From: CAZCAC01 sp964496575
GTDB taxonomy: Bacteria; Planctomycetota; UBA1135; GCA-002686595
Assembly (NCBI GenBank): GCA_964496575.1
Contig: CAZCAC010000048.1
Coordinates: 1 to 59,488, forward strand
Length of the DNA: 59,488 nucleotides
Reading direction: 5' to 3'
This document shows, in pieces, positions 29,738-37,474 of this stretch; positions within the stretch are counted from its first letter, which is position 1, and each line of letters starts with the position of its first letter. The notes under the pieces are model-generated. The model did not search any database. It was not told the DNA's origin and saw nothing but the letters and a program-made list of their open reading frames with translations. Made by a program: the position numbers and the translations under genes.

Positions 29738-30727
29738 ATGAGGATTCGTTGGCGCAGTTTCGAGTTGCCGAGCAAGGTGACTCCGGATACGGAGACCCAG
29801 ACAAACGAGTACGGGCGCTTCGTGATCGAGCCGTTCGAGCGTGGCTTCGGCCATACCATCGGAAACGGCTTGCGCAGGGTGTTGCTCTCCTCGATCGAGG
29901 GCGCGGCGATCACCGCCGTGCGCGTCGGGGGCGCGTCGCACGAATTCGACTCGCTCGATGGCGTCTACGAGGACGTCACCGACATCATCCTCAACCTCAA
30001 GCGGCTTCGCATCCAGTACGACGGTGACGATCCGATCATCTGCCGGGTCCACAAGGAGACCAAGGGCGAGGTGACCGGGGCGGACATCCAGTGCGAAGGG
30101 GACGCGCGCGTGGTCAATACCGACCTGCACATCGCGACCCTGACCATGGATACCGAGTTCTCCGCCGAGATGGAGGTGAAGCGAGGTCGGGGCTACGTGC
30201 CCTCCGAGGAGAACCACGACCCGGCACAGGAGCTGGGGACGATCCCCGTCGACTCGATCTACTCGCCGGTTCACCGCGTCCGCTACGCGATCGAGGCGAC
30301 CCGGGTCGGCAAGTTCACCAACTACGACCGCCTGGTGCTGGAGATCTGGACCGACGGCACGGTGGCGCCCGAGCTGGCGCTGGTGGAAGCCGCCAAGATC
30401 TACCGCAAGCACCTGAACCCCTTCGTCTTCTTCGATTCGGAGCAGGAAGAGCAGCTGATCACCGAGGATCTCTCGACTTCGGAGTACAACGAGGCCAACC
30501 GCGAGAGCTCGCAGCTGGCCCAGATCCTGGAAGTTCCGATCGCCGATCTGGAGCTGTCGGTGCGGGCCCGCAACTGCCTCGACGGGGCGAACCTGCGGAC
30601 GCTGTACGACCTGGTCATCCTGACCGAGAGCGAGGTCATGAACCTCAAGAACCTCGGCAAGACCAGTCTGACCGAGATAAAGAACAAGTTGGCCGAGCGC
30701 GGGCTCAGCCTGGGGATGACCGTCTGA
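29738..30727 (+). CDS. rpoA: DNA-directed RNA polymerase subunit alpha
   Basis: The 329-residue alpha subunit has the N-terminal assembly domain (RFVIEPFERGFGHTIGNGLR, RRVLLSSIEGAAITAVRV) and the C-terminal DNA- and activator-binding domain (ELSVRARNCLDGANLRTLYD, NLGKTSLTEIKNKLAERGLS). The start ATG at 29,738 gives MRIRWRSFELPSK. rplQ follows after 29 nt, completing the alpha operon. Confidence 0.97.
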   Translation: MRIRWRSFELPSKVTPDTETQTNEYGRFVIEPFERGFGHTIGNGLRRVLLSSIEGAAITAVRVGGASHEFDSLDGVYEDVTDIILNLKRLRIQYDGDDPIICRVHKETKGEVTGADIQCEGDARVVNTDLHIATLTMDTEFSAEMEVKRGRGYVPSEENHDPAQELGTIPVDSIYSPVHRVRYAIEATRVGKFTNYDRLVLEIWTDGTVAPELALVEAAKIYRKHLNPFVFFDSEQEEQLITEDLSTSEYNEANRESSQLAQILEVPIADLELSVRARNCLDGANLRTLYDLVILTESEVMNLKNLGKTSLTEIKNKLAERGLSLGMTV

Positions 30728-30756
30728 GACGGCCCCGCTGACTGGAGCGACAAGCT

Positions 30757-31176
30757 ATGCGACACAGAGTTTCCGGATACAAGCTCGGCCGTACGGCCAG
30801 TCACCGGGTTGCGATGACTCGCAACATGGCGTCTTCGATCATCGAGCACGAGCGGATCACCACCACCTTGATCAAGGCCAAGGCGATCCGGCCCTTCATC
30901 GAGAAGCTGGTCACCCTGGCGAAGGTGGACTCGGTTCACCATCGCCGCCGCGCCTTCGCGCAGCTGCGCAACAAGGACGCCGTGATCAAGCTCTTCGAGA
31001 CGATCGGCCCGCGCTTCGCGGAGCGCCCCGGCGGGTACACCCGCATCCTCAAGCTCTCCAAGCCACGGCTGGGTGATGCCTGCGAGCGCGCGATCATCGA
31101 GTTCGTCGAGCGGACGATCGAGGTGGACGCGGGCAGCGAGAGCGAGAGCGAGACGGAAGAGGCGGCAGCGGAGTAG
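30757..31176 (+). CDS. rplQ: 50S ribosomal protein L17
   Basis: L17 (139 residues) begins MRHRVSGYKLGRTASHRVAM and shows the conserved NMASSIIEHERITTTLIKAK and GGYTRILKLSKPRLGDACER. A short acidic tail (SESESETEEAAAE) extends beyond the fold. It is the last gene of the cluster, with a terminator hairpin 26 nt downstream. Confidence 0.96.
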   Translation: MRHRVSGYKLGRTASHRVAMTRNMASSIIEHERITTTLIKAKAIRPFIEKLVTLAKVDSVHHRRRAFAQLRNKDAVIKLFETIGPRFAERPGGYTRILKLSKPRLGDACERAIIEFVERTIEVDAGSESESETEEAAAE

Positions 31177-31202
31177 CGGCTTCTCGGGCTGAGAGAATAC
31201 AG

Positions 31203-31230
31203 CGCCCGGTCACCGTGAGGTGGCCGGGCG
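31203..31230 (+). terminator. Intrinsic terminator of the S10-spc-alpha cluster
   Basis: A 12-bp stem (31,203-31,214 with 31,219-31,230; CGCCCGG opposite CCGGGCG at the base, one G-T pair) with GTGA loop is followed by TTTCGTCGT. Its position 26 nt after the rplQ stop fits a terminator. Confidence 0.8.
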
Positions 31231-31249
31231 TTTCGTCGTGCTCGGGAAT

Positions 31250-31458
31250 GAAGCTCGCCAAGCCAGCATTCTCACGCGAAGGCGCCAAGATGGCGAGAAA
31301 GAGGGGAAGACCAGAGAGCTCGGCAGAGCCGAGCTCGAATGAATGGAGAGTCACCACCTGTTCAGTTGTTAGAGCTCGGCTCGGCCGAGCTCTCTGGTCT
31401 TTTCCTCTTACTCCCCATCTTGGCGCCTTCGCGTGAGAATGCTGGCTTGGCGAGCTTC
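31250..31458. repeat. Large near-perfect inverted repeat (87-bp arms, 35-bp spacer)
   Basis: The left arm 31,250-31,336 and right arm 31,372-31,458 match at 82 of 87 positions without gaps; the outer 44 bp (from GAAGCTCGCCAAGCCAGC inward) are identical. Each inner end is itself a small palindrome (GAGCTCGGC and GCCGAGCTC around a 3-nt centre; 31,316-31,336 and 31,372-31,392), so RNA or DNA could form a cruciform. It fills the space between convergent rplQ and dnaE, whose stop is 17 nt beyond the right arm. No terminal target duplication or open reading frame was seen. Confidence 0.9.
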
Positions 31459-31474
31459 TCGATCCTCGGCGCGC

Positions 31475-34400
31475 TCAAATCCGCGCCATCCGCACCCGCC
31501 CCCTTCCCAGCAACCCATCCACCTCGACCGCCAGCTCGTTGCTGATCGCCACGCCCCAGTCACTGCCCGCCCTCACTCGCCGGCTGCAACCGTCGTCGCC
31601 GGTGACCTGCAGGTAGAGTGGCTGCTGGCCGCGGTGCTTCTCCAGGACCTCGGTCAGTCGCGGCAGGAGTCCCTTGTCCTCGACGCCGAGGTGGATCATC
31701 AGGCCGCCGCTGAAGGTGGCCAGCGCCTCCTCCAGCGAGAGGACCTTGTCGAGGAGCATCGCCGCCTCGTCGGCGTTCTCCTCCAGCTTGCCACGGATCA
31801 CGACCACCGCGCCGTCCTCGAGGCGCTCCTTGTTCTCCTCGTAGGTGCGCGGGAAGCAGGTGACGTTGATGCTGCCCTTGAGGTCCTCGAGGCGGAAGCG
31901 GGCCATCTTCTGTCCCGCCAGCTTGCCCGACTTCACCAGCATCTCCGAGTAGCCCATGATCATCCCCGCCAGCGAGACGTCGGTGGCCCCGGCCTGGCCG
32001 GAGAGCTCCTCGGTGCTGCCGCTGGACAGGATCGAGACCAGACCGGCGCGCTCCTCGAGGGGGTGCCCGCTCAGGTAGAAGCCGAGCACCTCGAACTCCG
32101 CGCGCAGGGTGTCCGCCTGGTCGAACGCCTGGCGGTCGTCGATGCCGTCGTGGCGCGTCTCCTCGGTGGCGCTCAGTGCTCCGAAGAGGTCCCCCTGACC
32201 GGTCTTGCGGTCGGTGGCGGCGCGGGCCCCGTCCGCGAACGCCGAATCGAGAGAAGCGAGGACCGCCCCGCGGTTGTGTCCAGCCGGGTCGAAGGCTCCC
32301 GACTTGATGATCGCTTCCCACGCGGTTCGACCGACGCCCGCCGGATCGACCTCGCCGCACAGCGCGTGCAGGGTGATCGGCTTCTTCTTCTCGGCGAGCC
32401 GTTTCCTCCCGGCCAGGAGCGCCTCGACCGCCTTCTGGCCGGTGCCCTTGACCGCGCCGATGCCGAATCGGATCGCGCCATTCTCGACCTCGAACTCCCA
32501 CCCCGAACGCTCGATGCTCGGCAGGAGCACGTCGATTCCCGAGTGGCGGGCGTCGTCGAGCAGCTCCTTGACCTTGTCGGAATCACCCATCTCGCAGGAG
32601 AGGTTCCCCGCCAGGAAAGCGCTGCGGTGGTGGGCCTTGAGGTAGGCGGTCTGGTAGCTGATCAGCGCGTAGGCGGTCGAGTGCGACTTGTTGAAGCCGT
32701 AGCCCCCGAACTTGACGATGTTGTCCCAGGTCTCCTGGGCCAGGGCCTTCTCGCAGCCGTTCTCCAGCGCGCCCTCGAGGAACTGGGCGGAGAACTTCTG
32801 CATGATCTCGGGCTTCTTCTTGCCCATCGCCTTGCGCAGGTTGTCCGCCTCGTTCAGCGAGAAGTTGGCCAGCGTGCTGGAGATCAGCATCACCTGCTCC
32901 TGGTAGACGATGCAGCCGTACGTCTCCTCGAGCAGGTCCTTCAGCGATTCGTGAGGGTAGGTGATGTCCTCCTCGCCGTGCTTGCGCCGCACGAACATGT
33001 CGACCATCCCCGACTCCAGGGGGCCCGGCCGGTACAGCGCCAGGATCGCGATCAGGTCCTCGAAGCAGTCGGGCTTGATCCTCGCGATCAGCTTGCGCAT
33101 CCCATCCGACTCGAGCTGGAAGATCCCCTGCGTCTCGCCGGCGATCAGGAGCTTGTAGGTCTCGGGGTCGTCGAGCGGCAGCGTCTCGAGGTCGGGAGGC
33201 GTACCCCCCTGCTTCTCCACGTTCTTCAGCGCCCGCTCGAGGATCGTCAGCGTCCTCAGCCCGAGGTAGTCCATCTTCAGCAGCCCGAGCTCCTCGAGCT
33301 GCGGGGCCGACCACTGGGTGACGATGTCCTCGCCGTTCTTCGCCAGCGGGACGTAGTCGACGATCGGCCGATCGGCGATCACCACGCCCGCGGCGTGCGT
33401 CGACATGTGCCGCGCCAGTCCCTCCAGCGGGATGGAGAGCTTGAACAGCTCGGCCAGCTCGGGGCGCTCCTGGAACGCCTTGAGGTCGGGGTCCTTGCTG
33501 AGGGAACGCGACAGGGGCGGTGCATTGGGGCCCTGAGGGATCTTCTTGGCCACCGTGTCGACGTCCTTCAGCGGAACGTCCAGGACCCGCCCCACGTCGC
33601 GCACCACGGTGCGCGAGGCCATCGTCCCGAAGGTGGCGATCTGCGCGACGTTCTCGTCGCCGTAGCGCTCTCGGGTGTACTGCATGACGCGCTCCCGACC
33701 TTCCTTGCAGAAGTCGATGTCGATGTCGGGCATCGACACGCGCGCGCTGTTGAGGAAGCGCTCGAACAGCAGCCCGTACCTGAGCGGACAGACCTTGGTG
33801 ATGTCGAGCAGGTACGCGACCATCGAGCCCGCCGCCGATCCGCGCCCCGGTCCGACCGGGATTCCGTTCTCGACCGACCAGCGGATCAGGTCCCAGACGA
33901 TCAGGAAGTAGGAGACGAAGCCGAGTTCCTTGATGACGCGCTTCTCGTACTCGAGACGCTCCCGCGCTTCGGTGTGATCGGGGCCGTACTTGCGAGCCAG
34001 CCCTTCCTCCAGCAGCCGCTCGAAGATCTGCTCGGGAGTCTCCCCGGTGTCGGCGGTGAAGATCGGCAGGTGGTACTTGCCGAACTCGAGATTCAGGTCG
34101 CACTGCTCGGCGACGTCCATCGTCGTCGTGAGCGAGTGGGGGAGATCGCGGAACATCTGCCCCATCTCTTCCCGGGTCTTGAAGTAGAGCGTGTCCACCT
34201 CGAAGCGGAAGCGCTTCTCGTCGGCGCGCTTCGCGCCCGTATTGATGCAGAGGAGCACATCCTGCGCCTCGCAGTCCTCGTGGCGCAGGTAGTGCACGTC
34301 GTTGGTGGCGACCAGCGGGATCCCCAGCTTCTGGTGCAGCCGCACCATGCTCTCGTTGACCTTCGTCTGGACCTCCAGCCCGTTGCGCTGCAGCTCCAGC

Positions 34401-34924
34401 CAGAAGTGCTCGGGGCCGAAGATGTCGCGCAGCTCGGAGGCGAGGGCGGCGCCCTCCGCTTCCTTGTCCATCGAGAGGAGCTGGGAGAGCTCGCCCCCGA
34501 GACAGCCGGAGAGGCAGTTGAGTCCCGAAGCATGCTGGGCGAGCAGCTCCCGGTCGATACGCGGACGGAAGTGATAGCCCTCGACGTACGCCTTCGACGC
34601 GAGCTGGATGAGGTTGTGGTACCCGATCTCGTTGCGCGCCAGGAGGGTCAGGTGGTTGTAGCCGTTCCCCTTCGCCTTGCTGTGTGGCTGGTGCCGCGAC
34701 TTCCGCGCGATGTAGACCTCGCAGCCGATGATCGGCTTCACCCCTTCCTTCGAGGCCTTCTGGTACAGCTCGATCGCGCCGAAGATGTTGCCGTGGTCGG
34801 TCAGCGCCAGGGCACCCTGGCCGTCCTCCACGCAGGAGCGAACCAGATCGGAGATACGGTTCGCGCCGTCGAGCAGGCTGTATTCGGAGTGAACGTGCAG
34901 GTGGACGAAGTCCGGAGCGCTCAT
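31475..34924 (-). CDS. dnaE: DNA polymerase III subunit alpha
   Basis: This 1149-residue replicative polymerase begins MSAPDFVHLHVHSEYSLLDG, the start of the PHP domain (residues 8-270), where HLHVH supplies metal ligands. The palm motif PDIDIDFCKEGRER (about residue 397) carries the catalytic aspartates. A C-terminal OB fold (about 983-1060, VSLAGMIMGYSEM) precedes a short C-terminal domain. The ATG at 34,924 is chosen; a much longer upstream in-frame reading overlaps the carbamoyltransferase gene in another frame and is spurious. The gene is codirectional with and 59 nt after that gene. The length fits DnaE1. Confidence 0.96.
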   Translation of the reverse strand: MSAPDFVHLHVHSEYSLLDGANRISDLVRSCVEDGQGALALTDHGNIFGAIELYQKASKEGVKPIIGCEVYIARKSRHQPHSKAKGNGYNHLTLLARNEIGYHNLIQLASKAYVEGYHFRPRIDRELLAQHASGLNCLSGCLGGELSQLLSMDKEAEGAALASELRDIFGPEHFWLELQRNGLEVQTKVNESMVRLHQKLGIPLVATNDVHYLRHEDCEAQDVLLCINTGAKRADEKRFRFEVDTLYFKTREEMGQMFRDLPHSLTTTMDVAEQCDLNLEFGKYHLPIFTADTGETPEQIFERLLEEGLARKYGPDHTEARERLEYEKRVIKELGFVSYFLIVWDLIRWSVENGIPVGPGRGSAAGSMVAYLLDITKVCPLRYGLLFERFLNSARVSMPDIDIDFCKEGRERVMQYTRERYGDENVAQIATFGTMASRTVVRDVGRVLDVPLKDVDTVAKKIPQGPNAPPLSRSLSKDPDLKAFQERPELAELFKLSIPLEGLARHMSTHAAGVVIADRPIVDYVPLAKNGEDIVTQWSAPQLEELGLLKMDYLGLRTLTILERALKNVEKQGGTPPDLETLPLDDPETYKLLIAGETQGIFQLESDGMRKLIARIKPDCFEDLIAILALYRPGPLESGMVDMFVRRKHGEEDITYPHESLKDLLEETYGCIVYQEQVMLISSTLANFSLNEADNLRKAMGKKKPEIMQKFSAQFLEGALENGCEKALAQETWDNIVKFGGYGFNKSHSTAYALISYQTAYLKAHHRSAFLAGNLSCEMGDSDKVKELLDDARHSGIDVLLPSIERSGWEFEVENGAIRFGIGAVKGTGQKAVEALLAGRKRLAEKKKPITLHALCGEVDPAGVGRTAWEAIIKSGAFDPAGHNRGAVLASLDSAFADGARAATDRKTGQGDLFGALSATEETRHDGIDDRQAFDQADTLRAEFEVLGFYLSGHPLEERAGLVSILSSGSTEELSGQAGATDVSLAGMIMGYSEMLVKSGKLAGQKMARFRLEDLKGSINVTCFPRTYEENKERLEDGAVVVIRGKLEENADEAAMLLDKVLSLEEALATFSGGLMIHLGVEDKGLLPRLTEVLEKHRGQQPLYLQVTGDDGCSRRVRAGSDWGVAISNELAVEVDGLLGRGRVRMARI

Positions 34925-34983
34925 GGATGCGGCAATCAGGTTGTGGATCGGTGGGAGGGAGCGGGGTTCGTCCGGGAAGACGA

Positions 34984-36003
34984 TCAGCCCTTCAAGAGCG
35001 CGAGCAAGAGGGCCTTCTGCGAGTGTAGCCGATTCTCCGCCTGGTCGTAGACCAGGCTGCGCGAGCCGTCGAGAACCTCGTCGGAGACCTCCAGGTTGCG
35101 ACGCACCGGCATCGCGTGCATGACCCGGGCGGACTCCCCGAGCCGGAGCAGCTCCTCGGAGACGGTCCAGTCGCGCGAGCGCCCGCGGCGGCTGGCGGAA
35201 AGGGTCGCGTTCCCGTAGCCGTCGCCCAGTGATTGCCACGACCGCGCGTAGACGATGTTCGCGCCCTCGACCGCCTTCCCCTGTTCGTGCAGGGTCTCCA
35301 GCGTGGCGCCGTGCGAGGCGGCGACGTCGGTCGCGGTGGAGAGCACGTCCTCGTCGAGGTCGTAGCCGGGTGGGTGCGCGATGCTCACCTGCATCCCCTG
35401 GCGCAGCGCGGCGAGGGTGAGCGAGTGAACCACCGACGCGCTGCTGTCGTCGGTGGAGTGCGTCCAGGTGATGGCCAGCTTCTTGCCCTGGAGCGCGCCC
35501 AGGCTCTCGCGCATCGTCATCACGTCGGCGAGCGCCTGCAGCGGATGCCACAGCGCGCTCTCCATGTTGATCATCGGCACGTGGGAGTGCTCCGCCCAGG
35601 CGCGGATACTCTCGTCGCGCCGGTCGGTGGACCACGACTGTCCCTCGAGCGTAGGACGCACCGCCAGCACGTTCAGGTAGCGCGACAGCACCGCCGCGGC
35701 GTCCTTGATGTGCTCGGGCGCGTGCCCGTCCATCACCGCCCCGGGCCGCGCCTCCAGCTCCCAGAAGTCCGAGGCGGCGTTCATGTTGACGCTGTGCCCG
35801 CCGAGCTGGTGCACGGCTGCCTCGAAGGAGGTCCGCGTGCGCAACGAGGGCCGGAAGAAGAGGAGCCCGGCGGACCTGCCCAGGAGCGGCGTGCCGACGC
35901 TGACCTTCTTGATGTGGGCGGAGAGCTCGAGGACCTCCCGCAGGGCGTCGTCGGAGAGGTCCTGGAGCGAGACCAGGTGCTGGATCGAGGCGGGGGCGGC
36001 CAT
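34984..36003 (-). CDS. argF': N-acyl-L-ornithine carbamoyltransferase, predicted succinyl-specific
   Basis: This 339-residue protein belongs to the acetyl/succinyl-ornithine branch of carbamoyltransferases: FFRPSLRTRTSFEAAVHQLG (49-68), VPMINMESALWHPLQALAD (142-160), VVYARSW-like IVYARSW and AENRLHSQK near the end. It would make N-acyl-citrulline in an arginine route without free ornithine. In the segment MDGHAPEHIK, Pro96 stands where Xanthomonas acetylornithine carbamoyltransferase has Glu92; Pro there marks the Bacteroides succinylornithine enzyme. The usual HCLP motif is HAMP (296-299). dnaE lies downstream; no other arg gene is in the window. Confidence 0.85.
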   Translation of the reverse strand: MAAPASIQHLVSLQDLSDDALREVLELSAHIKKVSVGTPLLGRSAGLLFFRPSLRTRTSFEAAVHQLGGHSVNMNAASDFWELEARPGAVMDGHAPEHIKDAAAVLSRYLNVLAVRPTLEGQSWSTDRRDESIRAWAEHSHVPMINMESALWHPLQALADVMTMRESLGALQGKKLAITWTHSTDDSSASVVHSLTLAALRQGMQVSIAHPPGYDLDEDVLSTATDVAASHGATLETLHEQGKAVEGANIVYARSWQSLGDGYGNATLSASRRGRSRDWTVSEELLRLGESARVMHAMPVRRNLEVSDEVLDGSRSLVYDQAENRLHSQKALLLALLKG

Positions 36004-36132
36004 CGGTGCAGCCTACTCCCTCCGGGAGGCCTTTTCAGCATCGCGACGCGAGTCGTGGAGGGCCGCGACCCACCTGCAGGACGACGATTCGAAGCGATTC
36101 GTCCCGATCGAGGGTGATGTCGCCGAGAGCGC

Positions 36133-36161
36133 TTGACAGACCTCGGGCCCAGGGCTACAAC
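36133..36161 (+). promoter_or_regulatory. Strong sigma70-type promoter for tRNA-Arg
   Basis: Perfect TTGACA (36,133-36,138), 17-nt spacer and TACAAC (36,156-36,161) lie 14 nt before the tRNA 5' end. It is the best promoter match in the window and may also drive tadA. Confidence 0.8.
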
Positions 36162-36175
36162 CTCTCCCCTTCTCT

Positions 36176-36252
36176 GCACCCTTAGCTCAACTGGATAGAG
36201 CACCTGACTACGGATCAGGAGGTTGGAGGTTCGAATCCTCTAGGGTGTACCA
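36176..36252 (+). tRNA. tRNA-Arg, anticodon ACG
   Basis: A complete 77-nt cloverleaf with encoded CCA: acceptor GCACCCT/AGGGTGT, D arm GCTC/GAGC, anticodon stem CCTGA/TCAGG with loop CTACGGA (anticodon ACG), T arm GGAGG TTCGAAT CCTCT. A34 of this tRNA is the normal bacterial target of the deaminase TadA, whose gene begins 160 nt downstream on the same strand. Confidence 0.97.
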
Positions 36253-36412
36253 GTTCACGCCCGGTCGGCGCGACGCCGGATCGAAACGGTGTCCAGCGGC
36301 CGGGCGACTTCCCTCCCGAGTGGACCGCTCCCGGCCACTTCTTCTCCTGGATCCGACCCGCTTCCTTCAGGATCAGAGTCGAAGACGGGCGCGAGCCGCC
36401 GGGCCCTGCTCT

Positions 36413-36907
36413 GTGAGTCAAGAAGATCCCGCACCCGACCCGTCCCGCGACCTGGAGCTGATGCGCCTCGCCCTCGAGGAGGCGATCGCCGCCCGGGAGC
36501 TCGACGAGGTCCCGATCGGAGCGGTGGTCGTGCTGGATGGCGTCGTGATCGGCCGGGGGCACAACCAGACGCGCACGCGCGTCGACCCGACCGCCCACGC
36601 CGAGGTCCTGGCCGTTCGCGAAGCGGCCGCCGCGGTGGGCGCGCAGCGCCTGGTCGGAGCGACGGTGTACGCGACCCTCGAACCGTGCTTCATGTGCGCC
36701 GGAGCGCTGCTCCACGCGCGGGTGGCGCGACTCGTCTTCGGCGCGCGGGATCCGAAGTTCGGCGGCTGCGCCTCGCTGGGGGAGATCCTCGGCGATCGCC
36801 GCCTGAACCACCAGGTCGAGATCCAGGAAGGGCTGCTCGCCGACGAGTCGGCCGAGCTCCTTCAGACGTTCTTTCGAAGCAAGCGAGGCGGGTCGACGGC
36901 CCGCTGA
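36413..36907 (+). CDS. tadA: tRNA-specific adenosine deaminase (A34 to inosine)
   Basis: TadA converts A34 of tRNA-Arg(ACG) to inosine. The zinc-deaminase motifs are HAE (His62, catalytic Glu64) and PCFMC (Cys92, Cys95). ARDPKFGGCASLG and the C-terminal DESAELLQTFFRSKR also match TadA. GTG 36,413 is taken as start because it gives the normal length (164 residues) and retains the DLELMRLALEEA helix; ATG 36,461 would cut into it. No good ribosome-binding site is visible. The gene follows its substrate tRNA, probably in one transcript. Confidence 0.93.
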   Translation: MSQEDPAPDPSRDLELMRLALEEAIAARELDEVPIGAVVVLDGVVIGRGHNQTRTRVDPTAHAEVLAVREAAAAVGAQRLVGATVYATLEPCFMCAGALLHARVARLVFGARDPKFGGCASLGEILGDRRLNHQVEIQEGLLADESAELLQTFFRSKRGGSTAR

Positions 36908-36954
36908 GAGAAGACGCGTGCGCGGTCCCTCCGGACTGCGCGCGGGGAATCCGT

Positions 36955-37125
<171 letters not shown>

Positions 37126-37154
37126 CAGCATGGCCGTCCGTCTCGAGAAGTGCA

Positions 37155-37244
37155 GGAGAGGTGTCCGAGTGGCTGAAGGAGCACGCTTGGAAAGCGTGTA
37201 AGTCGGCAACGGCTTCGCGGGTTCGAATCCCGCCCTCTCCGCCA
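37155..37244 (+). tRNA. tRNA-Ser, anticodon GGA
   Basis: A 90-nt class II tRNA with the same acceptor stem as the upstream tRNA-Ser (GGAGAGG/CCTCTCC). The anticodon stem CACGC/GCGTG encloses loop TTGGAAA (anticodon GGA). The variable arm lies around AAGTCGGCAACGGCTT; T arm GCGGGTTCGAATCCCGC; encoded GCCA end. Confidence 0.97.
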
Positions 37245-37318
37245 TCCCTCCCCGTCCGCCCCCCCGAAGGGGCGGCCCCGAGACCCACCCGCCCCGACCG
37301 ACCCACCCCCGAGCGAAG

Positions 37319-37442
37319 CGAGCCCGGCGATGGGTCCGGTCCCCTGCGGTGGGTCTGGTTCGAACCGGGTCAGGCCGGGAACGGAGCAGCCCTAAGGACT
37401 TCCGATCCACGCGCGGGGTGCCCGGGCCCTTCGGCGGGCTCG
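37319..37442 (+). ncRNA. ffs: Signal recognition particle 4.5S RNA
   Basis: The conserved apical part reads GGTCAGG, then CCGGGAACGG with a GGAA tetraloop (about 37,369-37,383), then AGCAGCCC, which is the SRP RNA helix 8 signature that binds Ffh. The ends pair: CGAGCCCG at 37,319-37,326 with CGGGCTCG at 37,435-37,442, and the helix continues inward with few mismatches. It lies just before dnaX-ybaB-recR, as in Bacillus. Ends are inferred from pairing. Confidence 0.9.
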
Positions 37443-37459
37443 TTTCGTCTCCGCCGCGC

Positions 37460-37465
37460 TATACT
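37460..37465 (+). promoter_or_regulatory. Candidate -10 box for dnaX
   Basis: TATACT lies 9 nt before the dnaX ATG at 37,475, after the SRP RNA. If used, the dnaX transcript would be leaderless or nearly so. The -35 region (37,437-37,442, GGCTCG) is poor. Confidence 0.4.
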
Positions 37466-37474
37466 CGGGCCGTC

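Noticed and set aside
31250..31458. Insertion sequence with long terminal repeats
   Set aside because: The 35-nt spacer is too small to encode a transposase and no target-site duplication was seen; kept as an inverted repeat only.
31433..35050. Plus-strand open frame of 1205 codons opposite dnaE
   Set aside because: It is antisense to a full-length dnaE and shares no motif with any family I recognise.
34925..35635. N-terminal extension of dnaE by about 237 codons
   Set aside because: This in-frame stretch lies over the carbamoyltransferase gene in another frame and lacks polymerase similarity; the PHP domain starts right after ATG 34,924.
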